Part shown: positions 1 to 11,188 of the stretch, piece by piece
How positions within the stretch are numbered: position 1 is the stretch's first letter
Layout of the letters: every line of letters begins with the position of its first letter
NCBI GenBank assembly: GCA_001972305.1
Contig: BDDD01000885.1
Span: 1 to 64,000, forward strand
Reading direction: 5' to 3'
From: Cephalotus follicularis
Taxonomy: Eukaryota; Streptophyta; Magnoliopsida; Oxalidales; Cephalotaceae
DNA length: 64,000 bases
Notes under the pieces: generated by a model
Databases searched by the model: none
What the model saw: the letters and a program-made list of their open reading frames with translations, nothing else
What the model was told of the DNA's origin: nothing
Position numbers and translations under genes: made by a program

Positions 1-201
1 TTCACAACCCTTTGATATGACAGGGCACCATATATGTAAGCAGTGACATGCTTCGATTATGTGATAAAACACATACGGTTATGCCATAAATAAATATAAT
101 TTGCACAGTGTAACATGGATAGAACAAGACTGTATATAAATGAGTAGAGTACAAGTACATCCAACCGCCTAGTGGCTTGACGGGTCACACTCTCTCTAAC
201 A
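1..201 (-). mobile_element. Copia T-type LTR, right-hand end, cut by the window edge
   Basis: The segment ends in a gggtcac...ctaaca block that matches the right ends of the LTRs at 29928-31379 and 63226-63375, including the gtgataaaacac and ggcttg.cgggtcac stretches. In those copies this is the 5' end of a reverse-strand LTR (TGTTAGA on the minus strand). Here it abuts family A LTR sequence at 202, so it is probably an insertion into that LTR. The rest lies outside the window. Confidence 0.6.
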
Positions 202-405
202 CTTATTTCTTCAACTTTCAACATCACATTGAGCTTGCCTTGTCCTTTCATGAGTGCCACCCAAACCAGTGGCAAAAGGAAGGTAATTCGAGCACCACTA
301 CATTTCCTGCAACCACTGTTGAAGCTTTGAAGCATTAGGAGCTTTAGACCTGAGTCTAACCTCTATTTTTTGCTAAATAGTCAACCCAAAAGCTTCTAGT
401 TAATA

Positions 406-422
406 GGTAGAGTTTCTCTACC
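406..422 (+). repeat. Perfect 7-bp hairpin in family A LTR
   Basis: GGTAGAG, a TTT loop, then CTCTACC. The same 17 bases followed by taaaatgc recur at 27837-27853 in the other plus-strand family A LTR, although the flanks have diverged. This suggests the hairpin is constrained or was recently shared. It lies about 575 bp from the LTR start in the complete copy, so it would be transcribed. Confidence 0.7.
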
Positions 423-659
423 TAAAATGCAAATGATTATGCATATATAGAACTATGTAATTGAATTGAATTGAATTGAATTGAAATTGACTGATTGAAC
501 TAACATTGGGTTTTGGGAGTTTTGACCTAAAACAGAATCTGATGGTATGGTTTAAAAATTGGGTTTGGAAGTGTTTAAAGGACGATTTGAACTTGCCTAA
601 ACCTTCATTATTCGAAAAATTATTAAATGAAACAAACATGAGTTAGATTGCGCAAAGGA

Positions 660-905
660 CTACTGATTTTATTTCCCAGCATGTTGACATTTTTCATTAC
701 AACGTTGTCGTGTTCTTGATTGAACACCGACGTGTTCTTGAATGATTACAAGCATGTCAACATTTTTCATTAAAATGTCAGCATGTTCTTGATTGATTAC
801 CAACACACTGAAGTTTTTCCCATAAAGTGTCGATGTGAAACCCTATCACTTTTGCCTCTAATCCTGACTCAAAATGTCGATGTCTTATCTTGGAACGTCG
901 ACGTC
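660..905 (+). repeat. Degenerate TCGA-palindrome array in A1 LTR
   Basis: Units such as cgttgtcgtg, caccgacgtg, agtgtcgatgtg, atgtcgatgtc and cgtcgacgtc recur in roughly 20-25 bp steps, partly alternating with cattaaaatg and gttcttgattga stretches. This is the most degraded of the arrays in the window. Confidence 0.5.
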
Positions 906-1899
906 TTGTACTTTGAATTACTTAATTGTTAGGTTATAAATAGTGATGTTTTGACTTGTTATCAAACGATGTTCAATGGGAGCCTCCTATGATTCAAAAG
1001 ACTTTATACTAAACATATTTTCATATGCTTACTGACCGACGACATTGGGTAACCACGTTGGGATAAGCACTTGTGCTTGAGCTGGATTGTAAGTGCATAA
1101 GACTTTTATTTACAAACACCAAAGTTACTAGGTTCTTAAGAGATGATGCTCTATCCGGAGCCCCCTTCGACTAGAGTCGATTGTTAGCCTGAGCTTGAGT
1201 ATCTACACTTGACTTAGTTCTCTGAGCTAAGCATTGATTCTTGGTGTCTAACCTTACTTGGGTTATCCCTTATTACCTGGTTGCTTGTTTTTAAACTATT
1301 GGCAATGCTTTTCAAATGATCGCCTTACAGGATTGCACGTGGGATCAGTCAAGCTCTTTTGAAAATTATTTTCTACATGGTTAGACAGGTCATAATCTTT
1401 TGGTAGATCAATTGATTGTACAACACTTTCAATTGACATGATTGACTAACCGGTTCATTGACCGATATATTGCTTGACTGACTTATTGAACTATGGCCTT
1501 ATCATCGACCGACCCTTCGTATTGAAAGATGGAATAGTCATGTTAACGATTGAGTGATTGATTGAGACCATAGGAACCTTAGTGATCTCTTGTCGGGTAC
1601 GCTTGGTATCCCCCTCCAACTAGAGATTCGTTGTCTATTGGTTAATGATATTGTCATCGATTAATTAATTGACTGTGACCATAGACTCTTTAACGATCTC
1701 TAATTAGGAAGCTAAGCGATGGTTATGTACATATCCATCGGTTCCCTCTGGTTAGATAGTTGACGCCTATTGGCTATTGACATTGACTGATTGATTGCAT
1801 TGTATTGGTTTTGTTGGAGTGACCTCATAGTTCTAGACAAGAAGTCAAGCGATGGTTGCACCATATGTTCCCTATGACTAGATCGCCACTACCTTCAGG

Positions 1900-2060
1900 C
1901 ATATTGTATTGAGCCACCTATGGACAGAGCTATTGATTGGGCCACTGACGGGCAGAGCTATTGGGCCGCCAGAGGGAAGAGCCATATAACTACGAGCCTC
2001 CTTGGAGCAGAGCTATTGAGCCACCTTTGGGCAAAGCTATTGTTCATTTGGTTGATTGGG
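1900..2060 (+). repeat. Short tandem module (gagccacc...agagctatt) in A1 LTR
   Basis: Several imperfect units of gagccacct.tgg.cagagctattg follow one another. The reverse complement of the same module appears at 37825-37880 and 44830-44885. Other family A LTRs carry different tandem modules at the matching place (28910-29105, 32820-33230). Confidence 0.6.
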
Positions 2061-2145
2061 TTTGGCTGATCCAAGATAACTAGACTCGTTTACCCACCCT
2101 TTTTGAAGGACTAATTTCTGTGGGTTAGACTATCGATATCGATAC

Positions 2146-4220
2146 TGTCACACCCCGTTCCCATTAACAACATAAATCATGGTAATTTAACATAAATCCA
2201 GCTTATACAAAAATACGATAAATTTAGAACTTTGATTCCAATAACATCTTGCGGAAGCATTTAATAATAAGCTGAATAAGTTAACCAAATCATGCGTCCC
2301 ATACCACATGATTCCAACATTTCATATCATTAAACCATTGTCAACTGCCCTCAAACGGAGCGTGATCAAAAGTTGATCAACATCATTAATCCATTAACAC
2401 AGTAACCCCAAATAAAAACATGTCTCACTACATCGTTTAACATTAATTTAAGTAAATAAAACTCCATCTCCCCTCCGAATCGACCGTGCTCGGCGATATC
2501 CATATCACTGCATCAATCTAAAAATAGTAGGGGGGTTAGCCTTTTTCCTCACTCGGCTAAAATATAAGTGTAGTTCAGGGTCAATGATAATGAATGTCAT
2601 GAAATGAATGCATCCATGACTCAATACATAATATATCACAATACATATATATGTATACATATATGCATCTATTCCAATAGGTGCAACCATTCCAAGTGGC
2701 TACAACCACCAAATCATCAATCATGTCACAAAGGACAAATCAAATCAAATCGAATCAACTGTACGAAGAGCGCCGCCATCTCCTGGTCCCGACGTTGTAC
2801 TCTTACTTCGGCCCCCAACTCCTGGGTCACTAAACAAGGCAATAAATCAAACTCATGATGCTCGCACTCTGTGTTCAGCAATCATGGTAACCCATGTTAC
2901 TTGCACTATGTGTCTAGTAACATTGTATTTGGTCTCCCTAGCTATTTCCTGGCCCCTAGGAGAACACCCCGCCACCAGCCATCGGCGACACTCTGTCACC
3001 CCAGCCAGTACGGCATCAATCACAATCAACAAATCAATTCGAATCAAATCGTTTCTAAGTAATTTACAAGTTATAAAATACTGGAAATATTACATTTATT
3101 CAAAATGTAACCAGTCTTTGAAATCACGTTTCAATCCGTCGAAAACATACATTTATCAAAATATACATTTTCATATAAAATAATGATTTGTATAAAATCA
3201 TGTACACATTTCTAAAATGAATAAAACATTTTAGAGATCATTCATATTCCAATCATCAGTTCATTTCATATCAAAATGCAATGCAAACATATGCTCAAAG
3301 TGCAGATCAGTCCCTAACAGTCAGCTGTCTCCTCTTGACAGTCGGCTATTTTACCTTCAACAGTCGGTTGTCCTAAATTTGGTAGTCGGCTGCCCCCTTA
3401 ACAGTCGGTTGTCTCCACTTGACAGTCAGTTGCTTCATAAACAGTACGCGTCTTCTACATCGCTACCCTCCCCAGCCTCGCCACCTTAGCGAATCCAGGT
3501 AAGGAGACATATGGACAGTCGACTGTCATCCCAAACAGTCGGTTGTGCCATCTACAGTCGGATGCTCTCTCTCAGCAATCGACTACACAACCAGCAGGAG
3601 GTGTCCTCCATTAAAATGCACAAACAGTCGACTGGCTCCTTTGCACAGTCGGCTGTTTCCCATCGAGTAGTCGGTTGTTCTACTGAACAGTCGGCTGGAA
3701 CCCTCGAACAGTCAGCTGTCCTCCTGGGACAGTCGGCTGCTCCTACAAGTAGTGCACAAAAACAGCAGGAAAATACATGTAATTCTCAACCCAATCCATT
3801 CAAAATAGAGCATTTATCAACAGCAACACACATTCATGCTCATATCACAGTCTATTGCATGCATTTCATCTATGAACATCTATTATAACTGAACATAAAC
3901 CAACAATATAAAATCCCCTACCTCGAATTCTAAGTTAGGAATTGCAATCCACCTCTTTAAGTCCCAGATCTGAGGCATTCAGAGCTCTCAAGTCCATCCA
4001 ACAACTCCAACAAGCTCGGTTCTCCCACTGGTTCGAGCCTCCAAGTCCCCAGCTCAAGTGTGGAGCATTTGGCTTCACCTATCTCTCTCTTTTCCTCTAT
4101 TTCTCCCTCACAACTCTTTGTTTCTTTTCTCTCTTTGAAATTATGAGGGAAAGAGGAAGAGAATGTGTGTTTTTATGGGAAAAACATGTTTCCCCTTTTC
4201 TCTCTCTCTCTCTGCCGACA
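2146..4220 (-). mobile_element. Family B LTR inserted in the A1 LTR
   Basis: Starts TGTCACACCCCG and ends GCCGACA, giving a TGTC/GACA terminal inverted repeat. The left end (cggaagca and the catgcgtcccataccacatg block) matches the reverse complement of the 3' end of the LTR at 6604-9034 and the left end of the LTR at 63646. Family A sequence resumes directly at 4221. No clean target-site duplication is visible, so the junctions may have been altered after insertion. No coding sequence accompanies it, so it is probably a solo LTR. Family B is judged Gypsy from LTR style only. Confidence 0.7.
3318..3740 (-). repeat. CAGTCGGCTG-core array with 21-bp spacing
   Basis: At least sixteen units of acagtcggctgtc or acagtcgactgtc. 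The gtc of successive units falls at 3320, 3341, 3363, 3385, 3403, 3424 and again at 3518, 3538, 3557, 3578, then 3627, 3648, 3670, 3690, 3711, 3732. Most steps are 20-22 bp. The core differs from the GTCGACGCTT core of the related family B LTR at 6604-9034. Confidence 0.9.
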
Positions 4221-4680
4221 TAACCATCAATCACTTCCCACTCTACCAAGACAGGTCTGGCGCGCACGTTATGCTGTCTGACCGTATTGGGTGTTTTATA
4301 CGCCACCATTGATTGTCTGATAGATAATTAATAGGAGTGGCTGATTAGATCCCATTCCTATAGCCAGTATGGGACGGTTGTATACGAATGGTAGATCACA
4401 ACTGGCATTCATGCATCCACACACTGTTCACTGATATTGTGCACATTGATATTGTATACACTGCTATTGTACACTGATATTGCATGTTGTTTGTATATCA
4501 TAATCCACGGATGGGAATATACCAGCTTGTCCCTATGGCTCCATCCTTCGGGATGGGGCATCTACTTTAGTTTCAGGTGTTTCAGTTGGGACAAGTGGAT
4601 GTGGAGGCTCTTAGATATCATTGCAATATGGATACTGAATATTAGACTTTATTGCTTCGTTATTTCATGTATAAGTACTG

Positions 4681-5720
4681 TGTTGACCTTTGCCTCCACA
4701 TACTTTTATTAATCTTTGTATTTTGATTACCTTACAAAATATAATGAATTGGTGAACACTTTGATGATTATCTTGATGAATGCTTTAATTGTCGATATAT
4801 AATGTTAAAAAAAATGTTACTCAATATTTTATAGGTATTTACGATGGTTGTCTTGCTTTGGAAAGACTGTATTGCAAGTATTCCATGTTTTAACCCCTTT
4901 ACAGGTGGTAAATTAGTTGACTAATATAGTGATAGTCTGCTATCTTTGACTAAAGAGTGTGATTCTATCAGCTGGAATTCTCTGCCAAATTTTATGGCAT
5001 TTTCATGCCTTATTAGTCGACTAACATCCACTAATGGATCCACTACTGACCGTTTTATGTTTCGAGTTTAAAAGACAACTGATGGGCAGCTAATGGTTAG
5101 TCGACTAGTCTGACTGGAATTAAGTTTTCTCTCTCAAATATAGTTGTTGGAAGCCTTGGGAATGCCAACTTTTGTCCTAATTATATAAGAACACACGGAA
5201 AGCTTCAAGGGTATCAAACATTCACTCTATACGGCTAAAAAGCTTTCATACACAAGAATCCAAAACTATCAAGTCAATAAATCAATAAAAGCTCAAAAGA
5301 CAAAAAGAATATGTATCGCAAAGCTTCTTTTTCTTCCATTATTAGAAAGCTTTGTGTCATTTGTGCTTTATTGTAAAGGAATTCAAATTGAATTTGGACC
5401 CTTTTTAAGCACTTTATTCATTCTGTAAACACTAGAGAGGTTGTCTCTAGTTGATTTCAAACTCAGTTGGAGTTTGGTTCTTGGGTCATGGTTGGAGCTT
5501 CAAGGCTTTGTAAGGCAAGGTTGTTGCCATGCTAGTAGAACTCAAGAGGAGGTCTTGAGATGTGGATGCAGGCACTGATTTTGCCAAATCACTATAAAAG
5601 TGTTTGCATTCTCTTACCCTTCCTTTTAATTTTCACATTTATATTGTGTTTATTTGATATTTAATGTTTGGACTATTTAGTTTTGAGAAATAATTTATAA
5701 AAGTCTAACTTTACTACTTT
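4681..5720 (+). mobile_element. Copia-type LTR (TGTTGAC class) inserted in the A1 LTR
   Basis: Starts TGTTGACC like the LTRs at 52471 and 59744. Near its 3' part it has gtggatgcaggcactg and ccaaatcactataaa, matching gtggatgtaggcaagagt and ccgaaccactataaa in the solo LTR at 59744-60911. It carries tagtcgacta palindromes near 5010 and 5100. It is bordered by a 23-bp direct repeat (4659-4681 and 5721-5743), much longer than the 5 bp normal for this class. The 3' end is therefore uncertain. Confidence 0.55.
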
Positions 5721-5809
5721 GTTATTTCATGTATAAGTACTGTACCTTTTGGATTAAGTATTGTACTTCATTCATGCTTATAATAATCACCCGAACGCGT
5801 GGTGTCACA

Positions 5810-6603
5810 AAAATGTCCTCTATGCTCTTAATATTCGACAGAACTTGGCCTCTATAATAGTCCTTCTAGGATTAGGTTATCATTTGAATTTCCATGCTAG
5901 TTGTGTTAGTATTGTTATAGGATCTATTTATCATGGTTCTGATTATGTACTTGATGACTTTATTGTTTTGGACATCGACGATGATGCGTTTGATGTTTCT
6001 AATGATAGTTGTTTTTCTCTTACTGCATCTTCTTGTAATGAAAATATTGATGCTAATGTATGACATAATAAACTTAGGTCACATTGGGCAAGACAAAATG
6101 AAAAGATTAGCTAAAGAAGGTCGTTTGGGGTCACTCACTAATATTGACTTACCCATATGTGAACATTGTCTAGCAGGAAAAGCAGCAAGAAAACCATTTT
6201 CCATTGCAGCTTGTACATTCTAAAATTTGTGGTCCAATGAATGTGTGGGCAAGACATGGAGCCTTATATTTCATCACTTTTATAGATGACTTTACACGTT
6301 TTGGTCATTTTTATCAGATCTCCCATAAGTCAGAAGCATTAGATTGCTTTAGACAATATGTGATTTTGGTTAAGAATCAGTTGGACAAAACAATAAAGAC
6401 TTTTAGAAATAACCGAGGACGTGAGTACCTATCTAAGCAGTTTAAAAATCTTTGTGATGAAAAGGGTATTATCAGACAATTGGATATTCCTCGAACTCCA
6501 CAACAAAATGGTACTGCAGAAAGAAGGAATAGAACCCTATTAGACATGGTTAGAACTATGATGGAGCAAGTTAATCTACCTATAACCTTTTAGGGAAATG
6601 CAT
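5810..6603 (+). pseudogene. Copia P: GAG-pre-integrase and integrase core remnant
   Basis: The Copia GAG-pre-integrase domain is recognisable from HIGQDKMKRLAKEG and the CEHCLAGKAARKPF zinc-finger-like stretch (about 6076-6205). The integrase catalytic core follows (about 6204-6593), with YFITFIDDFTRFG, then REYLSKQFKNLCDEKGI and the TPQQNGTAERRNRTL block that is diagnostic for plant Copia integrases. This enzyme would have inserted the element's cDNA into the host genome. The piece ends where the family B solo LTR is inserted (TGCAT duplicated). It is a non-functional fossil. Confidence 0.9.
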
Positions 6604-6830
6604 TGTAATAACAGCAATTTCAAATTTAATGTATATTGTCTAAATGATGAAAAAATTATAAATTGATTTGAAATTAATTCTTAATTCCCCATGGATTAAG
6701 ATAATTGTTGTTATTGGATTAAGTTGAGGGTTTAATTGTTGGGATAAAAATGAATATAAGGGTTAAATTGAATTAAATTGAAAGTTAGTTGAATAAAGTT
6801 TAAAGAAACAGAATTTGAAGACAAAGAGTC

Positions 6831-6902
6831 AACGCCAAAGATGAAAGCATCGACGCTTTATGCCTAACCGTCAATGCCAAGGAGAAAACTGTCGACGCTT
6901 TG
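6831..6902 (+). repeat. TCGA-palindrome array, first block in B solo LTR
   Basis: Four units (gtcaacgcc, atcgacgcttt, gtcaatgcc, gtcgacgcttt). Two have the intact TCGA core. The other two have CG replaced by CA or TG-type bases. Confidence 0.75.
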
Positions 6903-7114
6903 CACACAGACAGGTGCCTGATACGTGTTGCCTAGAACAAAGCAGTGGCACAAATGTTTTTTTAATTGGACGGGTATCCTAGAAATGTGTCAAACATTGC
7001 ACGACATGGCGCCAACTGCTAGTTAGGGGTGAGATTAGTGTCCTTAACGTTTGTGACCTGCAAAATTGTAAGAAAACAGAAAACAAAACAAAATCAGAAG
7101 AGTTTAGTGGAAAT

Positions 7115-7116
<2 letters not shown>

Positions 7117-7169
<53 letters not shown>
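7117..7169 (+). repeat. (GA)n microsatellite
   Basis: An uninterrupted run of about 26 GA units within the family B solo LTR. It also creates long serine/leucine reading frames that are not genes. Confidence 0.95.
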
Positions 7170-7172
<3 letters not shown>

Positions 7173-7687
7173 AAATGGTGAAATCTTGAGTTAAAGAATT
7201 AAGCAAATTAATGAGTACAGGATTCCTTTATATCAGATGTTAGAGAGACTTGAGTTGAGTTAGAAATCTTACTGAGAAAGAGAGAGACCATCTACCATGC
7301 TAAGTGTTCATGCCAAATTAGAGTTCAAAGTTGAACTTAAAGCATTAATTAGATTTCGTAAGCTTCTGGTTGAACTCAGTTGTTATTATAGTTAATCAGT
7401 TGTGTATAAATATAATGATTTTTGTTTTATATCTACTATTAACCTTCAAATTGATTGATTTCTGAAATTATTGAAGATTGATTGGAGTTGAAGGAATATT
7501 GGGTGTAAAGAAAAGAATCAATTCAATTGATTCTGTGATAGCGTTTTGAGGTAGGGTTTATGACATGATTATGAAGATATAGCATGTATATTATGTTAAG
7601 ATGGTTTATATATGATTGCATGTTTATGTTTGAGTGAATTGAATTGTGAAATGCATGCTCTTTTGCTATGAATCGCAAGAACACTAG

Positions 7688-7835
7688 AAACCGTCGACGC
7701 TTGGTAAGGAACCATCGACGCTTTAGGTGAAAATTCATCGACGCTTAAGGAGGGATACCATCGATGCTTTAAATAGACTATCGACGCTTTGGGAAGAAAC
7801 TGTCGGCGCTTTAGTAGAAACTGTCGACGCTTAAG
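7688..7835 (+). repeat. TCGA-palindrome array, second block in B solo LTR
   Basis: Seven units of the type (g/a)tcgacgctt. The TCG cores start at 7694, 7715, 7738, 7761, 7781, 7803 and 7824, giving steps of 21, 23, 23, 20, 22 and 21 bp. Six of the seven keep TCGA. Confidence 0.9.
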
Positions 7836-9039
7836 AGCCTGTTCCATGTTCAATTCTCCTGATTACACTGGCTTCCATATGGGATTATTCCAATAATCAG
7901 TACTTGGTATGTATACTCAGATCACAGGAATCGAATAACTTAATCACTACTATTTTGATTCTTATAAATTGATATTGAGTGTACTATTTATCCACTGTTT
8001 GATCCTTGAACTGCTAATGAATGTACTGTTATGCAAATTGAATATTGTTACTGTTATAGATATTTTATATCTATAAAAGTATTTTATATAAATACTAATG
8101 TTTTAAGGATTTAAAGTACTGAGTGCTATATGCACACTTAAAGGTTTTCCACTATACTGTTTTCTCGAAACAAGAACCTACTGAACTGTTTTACTATTTT
8201 CTTAAAATGAAAATTACTGTTATTGTTACTATTTTCTCTACAAAAAAGAACCACTGTTATATTACATTATATATGTAATAACTGTACTGTACTGTTTGTG
8301 ATTAATAGTATGATGGTCTTGTGATCAGAGTGTATCACAGAATACAGATGTGGGTCTAGGTGCCAGGAGTTGGCTAGAGCTTATACATTAAACTTATCTG
8401 CAATGTAGATCATGACTGTTAATTGCCCGCTAAGTGACGGCAATACTGTTAACCTTTTCTAACATCATCAGAGTGTATGGTGATAGTTAGGTGGTGCATC
8501 GTTGGGGCTAGGAGGTAGCGACGTTTGATACCTACTGGTCTTCGAACAACTATACTCTTTGTACCCTTTATGGTATTCCTGATGATTGAATGTTTGTAGC
8601 AACTTGGCATGGTTGCTTATATATATTGGCATATATACAAATACTGTTTAGAAATATAAACTGTCATACATGATTACATCTTTATATTCATTTTCATGCA
8701 TATCTCCTAATTAACCGAGAAGACAAAAGGCTAATACCAACGATTTCATATTAACGAAGGGAAGTGGAGACGTGCTGCTGAAGCTTTGCGCTGAAGTTTT
8801 TATTTAAGGTTGTAAATTGTAATAAGTCATGCCCTCTGTTATAATTACATTGCCAATATGTAATATATAACTTGCTTGTAATAAAGTTTAAGCATGTAGT
8901 ATGGGATGCATGTGTATACTACATGAATGATCAAGTATATTGTTAAGCTTCCGCAAAGTTTAAAAGTTTTAAATTATTGGTAAATACTGGATTAATTGAT
9001 TAACCATGTGTTAATAAAAAAAAGAGGTGTGACATGCAT

Positions 9040-10636
9040 TGTTAACTACTGCCTATATACTTAACCCTGTGCCCTCCAAATCATTAACTTCCATACCTTA
9101 AGAATTATGGACAGGCAAGAAGCCTGATTTAAATAATTTGTGACCCTAAGGGTTAGCAATATATGTTCATGATTCTTCTCATAAACATGGAAAAATAGGT
9201 CAAAAAGGGAACAAATGTATTTTTATTAGATACTCACAACACTCCAAAGGGTACGTCTTCATAAGTGAACATAGTTATGGAAGTGTGACTGAAATTGAGT
9301 CATGAGATGTCACGTTCTAGGAGAACGATTTTCCTAGTAAGGGTGAGGTTGACAAGGACTTTCAACTTTATGAAATGGAAGATAATAATGTAAATGGCGC
9401 ACCCATTAATTTTGTTGAGGAAAATGAAGAACTGCTTCATTGTCCTATATCTAGTAGGAGGGAAGCATTGCCTAGTGAACCGATTTTACAAGGAAATCAT
9501 TTACGCAATAGTAATCGTATGTGTATCCCTCGTCGTCATTTTGAGATTGAGGGGAAAGATTTTATGATTGCTCCACATAACGATGCAAAGCCTAAAACAA
9601 TTGAAGAGGCTCTTTCATCCCTTGATAGGGAAGAATGGATAAAAGCTTTGGAAGATGAAATGGTGTCCATATGATAAACCATATCTGGAACTTGGTTGAT
9701 CTACCGCCGGGGAGCAAGGCAATAGGGAAAAAAATGGGTTCTCAAAATCAAACTCAAGGCAGATGGGTCTGTTGATAAGTATAAGGCTTGCCTTGTGGAA
9801 AAAGGCCATACTCAATAAGAGGGTATAGATTATAAGGAAGCTTTTTCATCAGTTGTAAGGCTTGCCTCTATACGCCTAATCGTAGCCATTGTTGCACATT
9901 TGGACTTGGAATTACATCAAATTGATGTAAAGACAGTATTTCTCAATGAAGAACTAAATGAAGAGATCTACATGAAACAAACTGTAGGTTTTAAACTAAA
10001 GACAAGGAACACAAAGTTTGCAAGCTTCAACGTTCAATATATGTCCTGAAGCAATCAGATAGACAATGATATTTACGTTTTTATCGAGACATGACTCTTT
10101 TTGGGTTTAAGATGATTGAAAAAGACCACTGAGTGTATGTCAAGAGGTATGAAGATCATTTTTCAATTTTATCTCTACATGTGGAAGATATTTTGTAAGA
10201 TGGGAATGATTTAAGTGTTATTATCACCATTAAAAAATGGTTGTCCTATAATTTTGAAATGAAAGACATGTGAGAAGCTTCATATATTTTGGGAGTTAAT
10301 ATCCAGAGAGATCATTCAAGAAAACTACTTGCTCTTTCACAAGAGAATTATATAAGAAAGATTCTTGAAAATTTAACATGTAATCCCATTGATACCCCAA
10401 TTACAAAAGGTGAAGGCTTGAGCTCTTTCATGTGTCCTAAGACTCTAGAAGAAAAGAAAGAGATGGAAACAGTTCCTTACTCCAGTGCAATCGGAAGTCT
10501 GATATATGCTATGATGTGCACACAACCGGATATTTGTTATGTCATGGGATTAGTAAGTCTATACTAGTCAAATCTAGATAAAGCACTTTGGAAAGCTATT
10601 AAAAATATCCTGAGATATCTAAGAGGCACTGTGGAC
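9040..10636 (+). pseudogene. Copia P: reverse transcriptase remnant
   Basis: After the family B solo LTR the Copia reading resumes with ELWTGKKPDLNNL-like sequence (about 9090-9140). A spacer follows, then the reverse transcriptase: EEALSSLDREEWIKALEDEM (about 9600-9660), a QIDVK stretch with the conserved aspartate near 9920, and a C-terminal LGVNIQRDHSRKLLALSQENYIRKILE block at 10289-10370. Next come SSAIGSLIYAMMCTQPDICY and LRYLRGTVD, the RT/RNase H border. The enzyme would have copied element RNA into cDNA. The piece is degraded and stops at the family A LTR at 10637. Confidence 0.9.
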
Positions 10637-11188
10637 TGTAACACCCAGCGTCAAGGTAACAAACCCGGGGCGTTACATTTAATAACAATTACAATGGTCG
10701 AGCCTAGGATACATATCAAAAATAGGATAAATTTAAAACTTCAATACATACATGCTCCAACCATTATAAAAGTAAGGATACAATTATTACAAGCCTGAAT
10801 TAAAAGTACAACACTTAATTAGAAGGTAGAGTACTTTTATATGAATACTAAAGCACTACAAAGGTCCAATCGACAAACAACGACAAACAGCAACTACGAG
10901 CCAACACGTTCATTGAGCACTGAAGATCCACCTGAAACCAAAGTAAAAGCCCTATCATAAAGGATGGGTTTGCCATAGGGCCAAGCATGGATATCCCCAT
11001 GTGGAGATTATGCTATATATAACAGTATGGAATAACAATGTGCAATGATAGTGTATGCGATAACAGTGTGTATAATATCGGTGGGCAATGTGTGGATGCA
11101 TGAATGCCAATTATGATCTATCATCTGTATACAACCATCCCATACCGGTGTATAAAAATGAGACCTACAAAATAAATCCTATCAATCA

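Larger units (their letters stand above)
202..5809 (+). mobile_element. Family A Gypsy-type LTR (copy A1), interrupted
   Basis: This plus-strand LTR shares long blocks with the copies at 27263-29870 (plus) and 10637-27090 and 36740-38873 (minus): the tgagtctaacctctatttt block, the GGTAGAG/CTCTACC hairpin and the gggacggttgtatacga block. It ends in GGTGTCACA at 5809, after which Copia P coding sequence begins, so it sits inside P. It is interrupted by a family B LTR (2146-4220) and a Copia-type LTR (about 4681-5720). Without these it is about 2.5 kb. Its own 5' end is left of the window. Assignment to Gypsy rests on resemblance to the gag-bearing element at 31439-35075. Confidence 0.65.
6599..9039 (+). 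mobile_element. Family B solo LTR with exact TSD TGCAT
   Basis: The LTR runs from TGTAATAACAGC (6604) to GAGGTGTGACA (9034), 2431 bp, flanked by TGCAT at 6599-6603 and 9035-9039. Copia P coding sequence reads up to the left flank and resumes right after the right one, which confirms both ends. There is no internal region, so this is a solo LTR left by LTR-LTR recombination. It contains a (GA)n run and two TCGA-palindrome arrays. Confidence 0.9.

Noticed and set aside
3511-3888. 125-codon open frame with repeated QSA/GCS residues
   Set aside because: It is the translation of the 21-bp CAGTCGGCTG array (21 is a multiple of three, so the frame stays open). No start context, domain or relative.
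4010-4050. tRNA-like B-box (ggttcgagcc), possible SINE head
   Set aside because: No A-box at the right distance, no tRNA fold and no poly-A tail or target duplication; it lies inside the family B LTR.
6979-7206. Leucine/serine-rich open frame
   Set aside because: Produced by the (GA)n microsatellite in the family B LTR.
10637-11188. Separate element suggested by GC-rich start TGTAACACCC...GGGGCGTTACA
   Set aside because: It is the sense 3' end of the A2 LTR. The rest of that LTR continues on the far side of the Tekay element after the AATCA duplication.
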